A stretch of DNA of 64,000 bases from Blautia faecicola (GCF_004123145.1 NZ_SDKC01000001.1:1817501-1881500), one strand, 5' to 3'. Numbered from the stretch's first letter, positions 28,804 to 38,172 are shown. Program-made: numbers and translations. Notes: a model not told the origin generated them from the letters alone.

Positions 28804-30546
28804 TTATTCTTCATACCATTTCTGTTGCATCGTATAAAGCCTGTAATATTCTCCTTTTTCAGCTAACAACTCCTCATGATTTCCAATCTCTGCTATCTTT
28901 CCTTCTTTCATGACGATGATCTTATCCACTTCTTTACAGATTCCAATTCGGTGCGATACGATGATTGCTGTTTTTTCTCTGGCAATTTTCAGAAACATTT
29001 TTAATACTTTCGTTTCCATAAGCGGATCCAGAGCTGCTGTTGGCTCATCCAGAAAAATAACACTGCTGTCTTTCATCATTCCTCTTGCAATTGCAAGTTT
29101 CTGCCATTGCCCTACAGAAAGTTCTCTGCCGCCGAATTCATTTCCCAATAGTTGATTTACAGATGCCTGGGAAATGAATGTCTCTAACCCAACCTGATGC
29201 AAAAGCATGTATATTTTATCCGTATTTTCCATCTGCTTCCAGTCGCCAATCCCAATATTTTCTCTTACAGTCAATTCATACTTTATAAAATCCTGGCTGA
29301 CAAAAGAAATTTGTTTATAAAATTCTTCCGGATCAAGAGATCGCAGGTTTTGCCTTCCGTAATATATCTGTCCTTTTTGTGCTTGATACAAGCCCGTCAG
29401 TAATTTTACCAGTGTTGTTTTCCCACTACCGTTATTTCCTACAATAGCGACAACTTCGTTTCGTTTTATTGTAAAAGAAAGATTCGAAACTGCCGGAGTT
29501 TTTCTCCCTGGATAAGAAAAACTTAATTGTTTTACTTTGATGCTGTCAAAATCTGAACAGAGTTTTTCCGTTCCCTTTTCCGCTTCTTCCATATCCATAA
29601 AATCATAATAATCTTTTACGAATGCTGCACATTCCGGAATCCGGCCAAGACTGACCAGAAAATACTTTGCTGCTGTTTGAAATGAAGTAAATGCTGCTAA
29701 GGCTGCCGCCATCATTCCCACATCCAATACCTGATGTAATAAGAGTAGTATTGTACTAAAAATACTCAGCAGATATCCGCTTTCACAGAAAATCTCACAT
29801 ATCAGTAAACTACGCATATCACGTTTCTTAAAATTCCAGACTTCCTGCTTCATATTATCCCGCGCCGCATACATTTTCTGCTCAATATAATCTTCGATTT
29901 CAAAGATTCGAAGTTCTTTTACTGCCTGCTTATCTCCAAACAGATGATACAGATAATTTCTGCGTCGTTCTCCTGCTGCCTGATATCTTTTTAACTCATA
30001 AAATTCTTTTCCCCGGACCAGTCGCACAATGAGATATGGGAACACGCTCAACAAAGATATCCCCACAAGAACCGGATGAAATCCAGCCAGTACAAGCAAC
30101 GTGCCATTTACTTTAAGAAATTCTGCCAGTATATTAAATACCGATAAACTCAGATCCGAAAAACGTTCCTGCTCAATACAGTTTTTTGCCCGTTTCAGCA
30201 TATTATTTGTTTCTGTATTTTCATAACAGATCATTGACAACCGGGTTCCTTTTTCTCCAAGTTCTATTTGTAATTGCTGTCCTGTCTGAAAATCAATTCT
30301 GACCATACAAGAATAAAAGATACTGTTTGCTACTTCTGACAGAACAAAAACTGCCAGAATCATACAGAAACAGATCAGGCTGCTTTTGAAATCTTTTTGG
30401 TAAACCAGATTAAGAAAAACGGACGTCAACCAGATCGTTATTGCCGCCATCAGCGACTGTAACATCATACAGATGATCTGAAGAACAAGTGTACGCGGAA
30501 CAATTCGGTGGATATCTCTCAATGAGCGTAATAATAGTTTTTTCAT
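28804..30546 (-). CDS. ABC exporter half-transporter, second subunit
   Basis: 580 residues: an ABC-type membrane domain with six hydrophobic segments (about 15-320) fused to an ATPase. Walker A is GNNGSGKTT (near 375), the signature LSVGQWQKLAIARG, Walker B VIFLDEPTAALDP and the switch His in SHRIG. Its AGGAG ribosome site overlaps the stop codon of the upstream ABC gene, so the two are translated together and probably form a heterodimeric exporter. The GQWQ variant of the signature is frequent in exporters of peptides and small natural products, but no precursor peptide or modifying enzyme adjoins. Confidence 0.88.
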   Translation of the reverse strand: MKKLLLRSLRDIHRIVPRTLVLQIICMMLQSLMAAITIWLTSVFLNLVYQKDFKSSLICFCMILAVFVLSEVANSIFYSCMVRIDFQTGQQLQIELGEKGTRLSMICYENTETNNMLKRAKNCIEQERFSDLSLSVFNILAEFLKVNGTLLVLAGFHPVLVGISLLSVFPYLIVRLVRGKEFYELKRYQAAGERRRNYLYHLFGDKQAVKELRIFEIEDYIEQKMYAARDNMKQEVWNFKKRDMRSLLICEIFCESGYLLSIFSTILLLLHQVLDVGMMAAALAAFTSFQTAAKYFLVSLGRIPECAAFVKDYYDFMDMEEAEKGTEKLCSDFDSIKVKQLSFSYPGRKTPAVSNLSFTIKRNEVVAIVGNNGSGKTTLVKLLTGLYQAQKGQIYYGRQNLRSLDPEEFYKQISFVSQDFIKYELTVRENIGIGDWKQMENTDKIYMLLHQVGLETFISQASVNQLLGNEFGGRELSVGQWQKLAIARGMMKDSSVIFLDEPTAALDPLMETKVLKMFLKIAREKTAIIVSHRIGICKEVDKIIVMKEGKIAEIGNHEELLAEKGEYYRLYTMQQKWYEE

Positions 30547-30558
30547 TTTTCAGTTCTC

Positions 30559-32310
30559 CTACTGATACCATTCTGCCTGTCTGCAGAATAGTTCATGATA
30601 CAACTCCTGATTTTTCATCAACTCTGTATGGTTTCCCTGTTCTGCTATTGTTCCGTTTTTCAGTACCAGAATATGATCCGCCATCTTTGCACTTGCCAGA
30701 CGATGTGAAATCATCAGACTTCCTCTGGATCGTAACAGCAAATAAAATAACTGATACATATTATATTCTGATACCGGATCCACAGATGCCGTAGGCTCAT
30801 CAAGGACTGCATAACCGGTATCATTCAGGAAAATCCTGCCGACAGCCAATCGCTGCCATTGCCCTCTGGATAAATCTATCCCCTCATGTTCCAGTTTTCC
30901 GAGACTGGTATCCAGTCCAAGTTTCTTTAGTTCTTCCAGATGCACCGCATCCAGAACTTCCTGCAATTCCAGATCATGAGAAATCCTGGCTAAATTTCCA
31001 AAACCAATATTTTCACGAATTGTCAGCTCATACTGAAAAAAATCCTGAAATACCACTTTGATAGCTTTTCCAATCTCACCATTGTTCAGATTTCTTATAT
31101 CATATTCATCAAACAAAATCCTCCCACTGGTCGGCTGATACAGCCCACATAATAATTTTATGATTGTGGTTTTTCCGGAACCATTTTCACCTACAATGGC
31201 AGTACTTTTTGAAAGATCCAGTTCAAAACTGATATCATGTAAAGTTTCCGTTCCCGCGTTTGGATAAGAAAAACAAACATGCTCAAACCGGATCCGGCGG
31301 ACAGGTCTGTCTATGCATCCTTTTCGTTCCGGAATATTTTTTAACGCAAAAAAGGAATGAAGATACGACATTTCCTGAATCTCTCTGGAAAAATTTCCAA
31401 AAGTTTCCAGTAAACCATTGACCGTATCGACAATGTTTAGAATCGTCTGGAATAAGACCAGAAACATACTAACAGAAATCCGTCCGGTAATCACACCATA
31501 TAGCAGGAACCCTCCGGAACACAGATACCACAATGCAGCAAATGTACTTTTTCTTAACAAAGTTTTCTCTACTCTGATCAGCGTCTCCTCTTTTTCTTTT
31601 CTCAGTTTACTGCTTTGTTTTTTCCAAAGTTTTTCTATGTAATCCGTTGCCTGATATATTTTCAGTTCCGCCAGACTTGTCTTTCCGGTCAGCAATCTTT
31701 CATAATAAGCAATTTTTCGTTCATCTGCCGTCTGCCTGGAATATAAATCATACCACAGACATCCTGCCTTATAATTTTCATACAATATAGGGGGTAAAAA
31801 CAGCAGAAAGATACCCACCAACAACGGGGATGCCTGTTGAAAAATCAGCAGATACCCGATCAGCAAGATTATAATTCTGACCATTTCACACAGTTTCCAG
31901 AAAATCATTCTTATTTTCTCACCTGGATTCTGCGAAATTCTCGAAATACTGTCATAAGTCTGCGGATCTTCATAACAGCTGTAATCCAGCTTTCTGTATT
32001 TCCGCACAATCTCTTTTTCCAACCGATCCGTTATTTGCATATCGAATCGAATTTCCACATAGCGATCCAACCCCGTCAAAAGCACTTCTGAAAATACACC
32101 AGCTATAAATATTACCAAATGCGTATTCAATATGAAGTGGAAATGATTCTCCTGTAATAAAATTAAAATATCGTTTACTATCCTTTGAAGAAGCACAGTA
32201 TTCACCGGAACAATGATTGCTGTTAAAACAGAATTCAATAATTTCATACAGCCCCATAAGCGACTGTATTTCCATATGATACTTAAAATTTCTTTCATCT
32301 GAGTTTTCAT
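30559..32310 (-). CDS. ABC exporter half-transporter, first subunit
   Basis: 583 residues with the same layout as its partner: membrane domain (about 15-320), then ATPase with Walker A GENGSGKTT, signature LSRGQWQRLAVGR, Walker B YAVLDEPTASVDP and SHRLA. Neither subunit shows the loss of a catalytic Glu seen in many asymmetric heterodimers. It is first in the operon, 12 bases before the second gene. The ribosome site before 32310 is weak. Transcription comes from a strong promoter at 32459-32487 embedded in a perfect inverted repeat, giving a 5' leader of about 140 bases. Confidence 0.87.
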   Translation of the reverse strand: MKTQMKEILSIIWKYSRLWGCMKLLNSVLTAIIVPVNTVLLQRIVNDILILLQENHFHFILNTHLVIFIAGVFSEVLLTGLDRYVEIRFDMQITDRLEKEIVRKYRKLDYSCYEDPQTYDSISRISQNPGEKIRMIFWKLCEMVRIIILLIGYLLIFQQASPLLVGIFLLFLPPILYENYKAGCLWYDLYSRQTADERKIAYYERLLTGKTSLAELKIYQATDYIEKLWKKQSSKLRKEKEETLIRVEKTLLRKSTFAALWYLCSGGFLLYGVITGRISVSMFLVLFQTILNIVDTVNGLLETFGNFSREIQEMSYLHSFFALKNIPERKGCIDRPVRRIRFEHVCFSYPNAGTETLHDISFELDLSKSTAIVGENGSGKTTIIKLLCGLYQPTSGRILFDEYDIRNLNNGEIGKAIKVVFQDFFQYELTIRENIGFGNLARISHDLELQEVLDAVHLEELKKLGLDTSLGKLEHEGIDLSRGQWQRLAVGRIFLNDTGYAVLDEPTASVDPVSEYNMYQLFYLLLRSRGSLMISHRLASAKMADHILVLKNGTIAEQGNHTELMKNQELYHELFCRQAEWYQ

Positions 32311-32440
32311 ATGATATCCGTCTCATTTCCTTTTGATGAAGTATAAGATCATTATACTTTCTCAATTCAAAACGTACAGGATAGAGAATTGTTTTAAAAG
32401 ATTTGTGTACAAGAACGACTACTTTTCGTGTTTTACTATA

Positions 32441-32488
32441 GTTTACAATCGTGTAGATATTATAGTAGTTGTCTACACGATTGTAAAC
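32441..32488 (-). promoter_or_regulatory. ABC exporter promoter inside a 17-bp perfect inverted repeat
   Basis: Arms GTTTACAATCGTGTAGA (32441-32457) and its exact complement (32472-32488) are 14 bases apart. On the minus strand the -35 TTTACA (32482-32487) lies inside one arm, the -10 TATAAT (32459-32464) in the spacer, 17 bases away, and the other arm starts right after the -10. Each arm is itself a loose dyad (TTTACA-N4-TGTAGA), which recalls BlaI/MecI-type TACA/TGTA operators. A repressor should fully occlude this promoter; no regulator gene adjoins. Confidence 0.85.
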
Positions 32489-32513
32489 TTTTTGATATAT
32501 TCAACTATTGTTT

Positions 32514-32858
32514 CTATTTCTCAATCTCAAACTTAAATTTACTGTTACTCCAGACATCATCCTTAAAATGGATCTCCATCGTCTTCCAGTCTTTTGGGAC
32601 TTCGAAGCCGACCATTCCATCCATTTTCTTTCCGGGAGATATTGTTCCGTCCAGCTGGATACATTCATAAATGACCGGAAGATACGGATTCGTATATTCT
32701 TTTAAAAACAAATACACCGGATACAGCTCCGAAGAAATCACTTTCTGTACTCCGATAAGACCTGTCTGCTGATTTCTTACCAGGTCAATGGATTTATCTT
32801 CTCTCAATGCGCCCAGATGCTGATACTGCGATAAACGGTATTCTTCTGCCCGTGTCAT
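32514..32858 (-). pseudogene. Kinase N-lobe fused to DUF4352-like tail (deletion chimera)
   Basis: 114 residues with an AGGGGGAG site. Residues 1-70 look like the N-lobe of a Ser/Thr protein kinase: a start like YQHLGALREDKSIDLVRNQ, a VQKV lysine strand, then VYLFLKEYTNPYLPVIYE. At about residue 71 it switches to ISPGKKMDGMVGFEVPKDW, the C-terminal strand pair of a DUF4352 extracellular domain. The kinase catalytic loop and everything between are missing. The simplest reading is an in-frame deletion joining the beginning of a kinase gene to the end of a DUF4352 protein or region. Still expressed from a good promoter, so a product is possible. Confidence 0.65.
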
Positions 32859-32871
32859 AAAACTCCCCCTC

Positions 32872-32919
32872 TTGCATTCGTACAGGAAAAATTATATAAT
32901 ACCCTCACTTATAATGCAA
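32872..32919. promoter_or_regulatory. Symmetrical divergent promoter
   Basis: Plus strand: TTGCAT (32872-32877), 17 bases, TATAAT (32895-32900). Minus strand: TTGCAT (32914-32919), 17 bases, TATAAT (32891-32896). The two -10 boxes overlap in the palindrome ATTATATAAT and the -35 boxes are the arms of CTTGCATT/AATGCAAG. The two promoters cannot be used at the same time, so this is a switch-like arrangement for the kinase relic and the HTH relic. Confidence 0.8.
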
Positions 32920-32934
32920 GAAGCTGCCAAATTT

Positions 32935-33204
32935 ATGAAACCATCTGAGAAATCCAAAAATACAAATGAACTGATGCAGATTCTTTCTTCTGCAAAAACG
33001 CCCGAGGAATTACAGGCTTATACAAAAACGTTAAAACAGGAACATATCAGCTGCTCTTTTGCCGATTTTATCTCCGAAAAGCTCCGGGAACAAGAGCTAT
33101 CTGCCGCCGACCTGAGCTTTCAGATAATCGATCGCTGCCAGGATCACTTCGGAATCGGAAGAAAGGATATTCGCCAGAAGATCTCCATGGAAAAAGCCGG
33201 ATAA
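32935..33204 (+). pseudogene. Truncated HTH regulator paired with the kinase relic
   Basis: About 89 residues from the ATG at 32935; no strong ribosome site. Residues 1-55 (KNTNELMQILSSAKTPEEL, then FADFISEKLREQELSAADL) match the N-terminal half of an XRE-like regulator that in Lachnospiraceae accompanies a Ser/Thr kinase gene. After SAADL the expected IQRTYGYQIL helix is absent and is replaced by unrelated sequence ending KISMEKAG, so the HTH was cut and joined to something else. It lies divergent to the kinase relic; both seem to be remains of one regulator-kinase module. Recognition is from memory of that module. Confidence 0.55.
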
Positions 33205-33239
33205 GAGGCAGGTATCTCAACCTGACATCTTATCCGGCT
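33195..33239 (+). terminator. Hairpin overlapping the HTH relic stop codon
   Basis: Perfect 12-base arms AGCCGGATAAGA (33195-33206, containing the TAA stop) and TCTTATCCGGCT (33228-33239) with a nested CAGGT/ACCTG stem. No clear T-run follows, so it could be a terminator without tail, an mRNA stabiliser or a relic. Confidence 0.5.
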
Positions 33240-33351
33240 ATTGCTTCCAATGAACCCAGGATCATTCCTCTGAACCGATCCCCGATATGCAATGCAACAA
33301 ATTACCCTCCGATGAACTATGAAACAGTATATAGCAAATCCTGTGAAAAAA

Positions 33352-35079
33352 TCAAGAACAGGATAACACCAGAGGCACGATTTCTCCTCTTTTTACATCG
33401 ATCAATCCATGATCGGTCAGTTTCAATGCAGGACTTACAGGGAGTCCAAGCGTTCCCACAGACATGATCGGATTATGATGCTCATATCCCAGATCGATCA
33501 GGCTTTCCCGCACTTCTTTCAGCGCGCTTCCTGTTGCTTCAATGGATGCCTCCGAAAGAATTCCACAGACAGGTAATGCAAGTTCCGAGAGAATCTGCCC
33601 ATCTTTTACTGTAAGAAAACCGCCCTGCAATTCTCCGATTCTCTGTACGGCGAACAACATATCCTCCGGATCATTTCCCGCAACAAACAGATTGTGGTGA
33701 TCATGAAAAAATGTAGTTGCTACGGTTCCCTCTCTCTGACACGAACCTGTCAGAAATCCATAACCGATATTCCCATTTTTCCCATGGCGTTCCAGAACCA
33801 TCGCCAGCAGACATCCGCTTTTCTGCCAGCAGATCTTGTGCTCTTTTACCTGCATGGTTACCAGTTTCTCCGTGGTCTGGGTGCGATCCGGATGTACTTC
33901 CATCGCACGGACCGTTACTTCCCCTTCTTCGACCGGAACTTTAACATCAAAATCCGAAAGTGTTACTTCCGGAATGGAAACACTGTGATAAAAATCTTCC
34001 GGGAATGCATACGGTTCTACGGGGAATGCCTGTCTGTCCTCTTTTTTATAGATGGAAATTCCATTTTTAAACACCGTTTCAGGCTCCAGTAATTTTGCCG
34101 GATCCTTCAGAAGGATAAAATCTGCCAGTTTTCCCGGAGCAATCACACCCCGGTCATAAAAATGCATTCTCTGACACGGGGTATAGGTCGCGCAGTAAAT
34201 CGCCTGTTCCTTTGGGAAGCCCATCTCTATCGCCTTTTGTACTACAGTATTCAGATGCCCCTGTTCATATAAAACATCTGCCATCGTATCATCTGTCACA
34301 AAAGAACAATATTCAAATAAATGATTTTCACAGATATACGATAACACTTCCGGCTTCAACATCTTATCCTGGATCTCAAAGAACATTCCATTTTCGATCC
34401 GCTGTTTTACCTCTTCCAAGGTATGTTCTGTATGATCTCCGTTAATGCCAAGATACAGGAATTTTGCAAGATCCAGATCCATCAGAGACGGGCAATGTCC
34501 TTCAATCACATATCCCGGATGTTCCTGCCGCAGATAATCCAGAAATTTTGTGATTTCCAGATGATTTTCCTGGATAATTTCCCGATAATTCATAATCTCG
34601 CCAACGCAGACCACATCTTTTTCACCAAGCAGATGCTTCATCGCCTCAAAATCAATCACACCGCCGGTGGTTTCCAGTTTTTCACTGGTCGATGGAACGC
34701 TGCTCGGAATCCCGTAGAAAATATCAATGGGTGCATCTTTTGCCGCAGATATCATCTCAAGGATTCCGCGAACCCCTTTGACATTTGCCATCTCATGTGG
34801 TTCGGAAACCACTGTGGTGACACCATTTTTCGCTGCACAGTTTCCAAAAGAGCCCGGCGTTGTCATAGAACTCTCAATATGCATGTGGATATCAACCATG
34901 CCGGGAATCATGTATTGCCCATCTGCATCGATTGTATGTTCCGCATCAAACAGATTTTCGTGCTTTCTGTCAATATAGTAGAATTTCCCATCTTTTACAG
35001 AGACATCTGCATCGATAAATTTTTTCAGATACGAATTAAATACTTTCGCATGTTTTATCAACAGCTGAATCTTCTCCAT
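33352..35079 (-). CDS. ade: Adenine deaminase
   Basis: 575 residues, the usual length of the amidohydrolase-type adenine deaminase that turns adenine to hypoxanthine in purine salvage. Metal-site motif HMHIESSM is near residue 65, followed by SEPHEMANVKG (near 93), and VGEIMNY and EGHCPSL further on. The GAGGTG site precedes the ATG at 35079. It follows a purine-type NCS2 permease gene by 15 bases in the same operon, which fits uptake then deamination. Likely controlled by the divergent LysR gene. Confidence 0.93.
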   Translation of the reverse strand: MEKIQLLIKHAKVFNSYLKKFIDADVSVKDGKFYYIDRKHENLFDAEHTIDADGQYMIPGMVDIHMHIESSMTTPGSFGNCAAKNGVTTVVSEPHEMANVKGVRGILEMISAAKDAPIDIFYGIPSSVPSTSEKLETTGGVIDFEAMKHLLGEKDVVCVGEIMNYREIIQENHLEITKFLDYLRQEHPGYVIEGHCPSLMDLDLAKFLYLGINGDHTEHTLEEVKQRIENGMFFEIQDKMLKPEVLSYICENHLFEYCSFVTDDTMADVLYEQGHLNTVVQKAIEMGFPKEQAIYCATYTPCQRMHFYDRGVIAPGKLADFILLKDPAKLLEPETVFKNGISIYKKEDRQAFPVEPYAFPEDFYHSVSIPEVTLSDFDVKVPVEEGEVTVRAMEVHPDRTQTTEKLVTMQVKEHKICWQKSGCLLAMVLERHGKNGNIGYGFLTGSCQREGTVATTFFHDHHNLFVAGNDPEDMLFAVQRIGELQGGFLTVKDGQILSELALPVCGILSEASIEATGSALKEVRESLIDLGYEHHNPIMSVGTLGLPVSPALKLTDHGLIDVKRGEIVPLVLSCS

Positions 35080-35094
35080 CTGTTTTCACCTCAT

Positions 35095-36399
35095 TTATAC
35101 AATAGAATAAAAATATAAGAGACAGACAGCCACAAGAACATACATCACCGGATCGATTTTTTTAATCTTACCGGTTGCAATCTTCATTACCAGATATGCC
35201 GGCAGTGCCACGCAGATACCATTTGCGATGTTGTTGGCAAAAATTGTGAAGGTCACACACAAAAATGCCGGGATATACTCTGTGATATCGGAATAATCAA
35301 TGTTTTTCATTGCACTCAACATATTGATTCCAATAAAGATCAGTACCGGACCGGTTGCTGCTGACGGGATCACAAGAGCCAGTGGTGCCAGGAACAGAGA
35401 GATTCCAAAGAAAATACTGGTAAAGATGACTGTAAGTCCTGTCTTACCACCTGCTTCCACACCCGCAGAAGATTCCAGATATGTGGTCATGCTCGGCATA
35501 CCGAACAGTGCTCCAAGACTTGTGGAAATAGCGTCCACTTTAAAACATTTATCAATACCCGGCAGATTGCCGTCTTTGTCCAGGTATCCTGCTTTCGCTC
35601 CAACACCGAGAACCGTACCAAAAGTAGAGAAGAAATCCGGTACAAACAAGGCGATCAGGAACGGAATATAAGCAAAATTCAGCGCTCCAAGAAAATCAAT
35701 ATTCATAAATTGTTTGCCAATACCAGCCGGAAGAGAAAAAATCTGCTCCGGAGCATGTGTCACACCGAACGGAATTCCCACAATCGTAGTCAGCACAATT
35801 GCCAGAATCATACCACCCGGAACATTCCGTGCCTTGATAACCATCAGAATCAGAAAACCAATGGCTGCCACGATAACGGACGGAGAAGCAAGATCACCAA
35901 AAGACAGGCAGTTTTTCGCATCATTTGCTACGATCAGCCCACAGTTTTTTGCTCCCAGAAGCGCAATAAACAGACCGATACCGGCACTTACTGACTGTTT
36001 CAGGCTGACTGGAATCACACGCACAACAGCTTCCCGCAGTCCCAGAAAAGAAATGATGATAAAAAGTACACCACTCCAGAAAATAACGCCTGCAGCAATC
36101 GGTGCGCTGATACCCTCATTCGTAATCATAGACGCGATAATACCCACGCTTCCAAGTCCCGGTGCTAATGCAAACGGACGGTTGGTATACAATGCCATCG
36201 CACAGGTAGTCACGATAATCAGAAGAATCATAATTGTCAGAGTTACATGTTTGTCAAATCCGGCTCCGGACATGATGTTTGGTACAGTAGCAAGAATGTA
36301 TGCCATAGTAACAAAAGTAGTCAGTCCGGCAAGAATCTCTGTTTTGACATCCGTATGAAATTCTGACAACCGAAACTGTTTTTCCAGCCAATTTTTCAT
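35095..36399 (-). CDS. NCS2-family purine permease (AzgA/PbuG type)
   Basis: 434 residues from the ATG at 36399 (GGGAGGA site). Around twelve or more hydrophobic segments. Family landmarks: EILAGLTTFVTMAYILA near the start, RPFALAPGLG near 90, VIPVSLKQSVSAGIGLF near 140, and LYLDKDGNLPG-like loop and SSAGVEAGGKTG near 300. Members of the AzgA branch import adenine, guanine or hypoxanthine with protons. Adenine is the best guess here because the next gene is adenine deaminase. A good promoter lies upstream (36449-36477). Confidence 0.9.
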   Translation of the reverse strand: MKNWLEKQFRLSEFHTDVKTEILAGLTTFVTMAYILATVPNIMSGAGFDKHVTLTIMILLIIVTTCAMALYTNRPFALAPGLGSVGIIASMITNEGISAPIAAGVIFWSGVLFIIISFLGLREAVVRVIPVSLKQSVSAGIGLFIALLGAKNCGLIVANDAKNCLSFGDLASPSVIVAAIGFLILMVIKARNVPGGMILAIVLTTIVGIPFGVTHAPEQIFSLPAGIGKQFMNIDFLGALNFAYIPFLIALFVPDFFSTFGTVLGVGAKAGYLDKDGNLPGIDKCFKVDAISTSLGALFGMPSMTTYLESSAGVEAGGKTGLTVIFTSIFFGISLFLAPLALVIPSAATGPVLIFIGINMLSAMKNIDYSDITEYIPAFLCVTFTIFANNIANGICVALPAYLVMKIATGKIKKIDPVMYVLVAVCLLYFYSIV

Positions 36400-36448
36400 T
36401 TGTTTTTCCTCCCTCAATAAGATATGTCTTGATAAGCTGATAGAAAAT

Positions 36449-36502
36449 ATTGTAAAATAGGCAGTGCAGGAAGTCAAATTCATATTTTACATAAATTTTA
36501 TG
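36449..36502 (-). promoter_or_regulatory. Promoter of the permease-ade operon and LysR site candidate
   Basis: On the minus strand TTGACT (36472-36477) and TACAAT (36449-36454) are 17 bases apart. Upstream of the -35 lies a perfect 13-base palindrome CATAAATTTTATG (36490-36502), a plausible binding site for the divergently encoded LysR protein, whose gene starts at 36530. Confidence 0.7.
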
Positions 36503-36529
36503 CCAAAACAGAATAGTCAGGGGGATTTT

Positions 36530-37435
36530 ATGAACTACAGTGAATTGCACTATATTTTATGTATCGCCAAACACCAGAATCTTACCAGAGCAGCGCAGGA
36601 ACTCTACATTTCCCAGCCCACACTCACCAAGCATCTGCAAAAACTGGAACGGGAAATGGGAGCGAAACTCTTCAGCCGAAATGGAAATACTTATGTGCCG
36701 ACCTATACCGGAAGAAAATACATGGAATACGCCCGTAAAATTCTTCAGGTAAAACAAGACTGGGAAAAAGAACTGAAAGATCTGACGGAAAATAACGAAG
36801 GGGAATTGAATATTGCTGTTCCACTGATGCGAAGTAGCTGTATGATTCCACAGATTATGGCAGAATTTTCAAAAAAATATCCGAATGTCAATGTCAGCAT
36901 CTGGGAAGAGGCATACTCTATTCAGGAAAAACTTCTGTTGAATGATCAGCTTGATTTTGGGATTTTTAATGAGACGAGGGAACATCCAAAACTGGAATAC
37001 GAACTGCTGAAAAGAGAGGAAATTCTTCTGGTTATGCCACCGGATCATCCGTTGGCATCTTCCGGATATCAGTCTCCCTCCGACCAGTACCCGAGAATCG
37101 ATCTGTCCACGCTTGCCAGCGAACCTTTTATTCTCCATTTTCCGGAACAAACCACCGGAAAACTGGTTCTTGAAGCCCTGGATCGCGCCGGTGTCCAGCC
37201 CCGTGTACCGGTTCGAAGCCGGAACACGGAGACCTGTGTAAAACTTTGTATGCAGGGAATGGGCATGTGTTTTACGCCGGAAACATATTTACAAAATATG
37301 GATTTTTTCAGAAAACCGGCTTGCTTTTCTGTCGATGAAAAAGGAATTTTTACAACACTGAGCATCGCTTTTCGCAGGGGAACTTATCTTCCCAAATACG
37401 CCAGGGATTTTATTGAAATTGCACGGAATAAATAA
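36530..37435 (+). CDS. LysR-family transcriptional regulator (purine cluster)
   Basis: 301 residues from the ATG at 36530 (AGGGGG site). The N-terminal winged helix is clear (LYISQPTLTKHLQKLEREM) and residues 90-300 form the periplasmic-binding-like effector domain. Divergent from the permease-adenine deaminase operon with 130 bases between starts, which suggests it controls that operon, perhaps with a purine as ligand. That link is positional. Confidence 0.9.
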   Translation: MNYSELHYILCIAKHQNLTRAAQELYISQPTLTKHLQKLEREMGAKLFSRNGNTYVPTYTGRKYMEYARKILQVKQDWEKELKDLTENNEGELNIAVPLMRSSCMIPQIMAEFSKKYPNVNVSIWEEAYSIQEKLLLNDQLDFGIFNETREHPKLEYELLKREEILLVMPPDHPLASSGYQSPSDQYPRIDLSTLASEPFILHFPEQTTGKLVLEALDRAGVQPRVPVRSRNTETCVKLCMQGMGMCFTPETYLQNMDFFRKPACFSVDEKGIFTTLSIAFRRGTYLPKYARDFIEIARNK

Positions 37436-37477
37436 GGATTTCACTGATACAACGGATGGTTTTTGTGCCATTCTCTA

Positions 37478-38080
37478 TTATCGCTTCTGCAACAGCAGAT
37501 TCAGCCACTTTTCTTCTTCCCTTCCCGGACGCACATCACCGGTCACCCAGGATTCTTCTATGGAAAGTGACTCAGTATCACGGATGAATCTCTGGAAACT
37601 GCTCCAGGTGAAATCCGTGAAATATCTGCCGTTTCGCATCCCTTCATACTCTCCATATTTGAAAGAAGTGTAGATCCATCCATCGGGACGCAGGGCATCC
37701 GCCATTTTTTTCAGCACAGATCTTAATTCTGTTTTTTCCAGATGCAGAATCGAAGAACACGCCCAGATACCGTCATACTGCTCCCGGACATCCAGATCCT
37801 GAAAATACATCTGGCGTACCGGAATTCCTGTATAGGCACTGGCGATTTTACACAGTTCTTCGGATCCGTCTATGGCCTCCACCTGATATCCATGTTCCAG
37901 AAAATATTTGGTATCTCTGCCGGAACCGCAGCCAAAATCAAGAATTGCCGCTCCCGGTTCCAGTCTGCTTAAAAAACGATTCAATGTATCTGTCAGATCT
38001 GCGTGAACTGTACCGCTGACAAAAGAACCGGCATTTTGATTATAATATTGTAATGTTATATCCTTGTTTTCTTTATACAT
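37478..38080 (-). CDS. Class I SAM-dependent methyltransferase
   Basis: 200 residues from the ATG at 38080. The Rossmann methyltransferase core starts ILDFGCGSGRDTKYFLEHG (motif I, near 44-55), with acidic strand-2 end VEAIDGSEEL, then YDGIWACSSILHL and RPDGWIYTSFKYG. It is a small-molecule-type methyltransferase of the Methyltransf_11/23 group; the substrate is unknown. Convergent with the LysR gene. Confidence 0.88.
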   Translation of the reverse strand: MYKENKDITLQYYNQNAGSFVSGTVHADLTDTLNRFLSRLEPGAAILDFGCGSGRDTKYFLEHGYQVEAIDGSEELCKIASAYTGIPVRQMYFQDLDVREQYDGIWACSSILHLEKTELRSVLKKMADALRPDGWIYTSFKYGEYEGMRNGRYFTDFTWSSFQRFIRDTESLSIEESWVTGDVRPGREEEKWLNLLLQKR

Positions 38081-38118
38081 ATTTATATCCTTTTCTGTTG
38101 CAAATAAAATTATGCAAA

Positions 38119-38164
38119 TCAAAAACAGCTTTCAGGAAACTGACACGTAACCCGGAAGCTGTTT
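38119..38164 (-). terminator. Terminator after the MFS gene
   Basis: Arms AAACAGCTT and AAGCTGTTT enclose about 24 bases; on the minus strand the hairpin ends GTTTTTGAT. It follows the MFS stop (38173-38175) directly. Confidence 0.75.
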
Positions 38165-38172
38165 GATTATTA

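Noticed and set aside
31970-32365. An alternative upstream start frame at the first ABC gene
   Set aside because: It has a better placed AAGGAAATG but is in a different frame from the ABC transporter and runs across its coding sequence.
36400-36529. A possible purine riboswitch ahead of the NCS2 permease
   Set aside because: No xpt-type conserved core is present; a normal promoter and a LysR-type palindrome explain the region.
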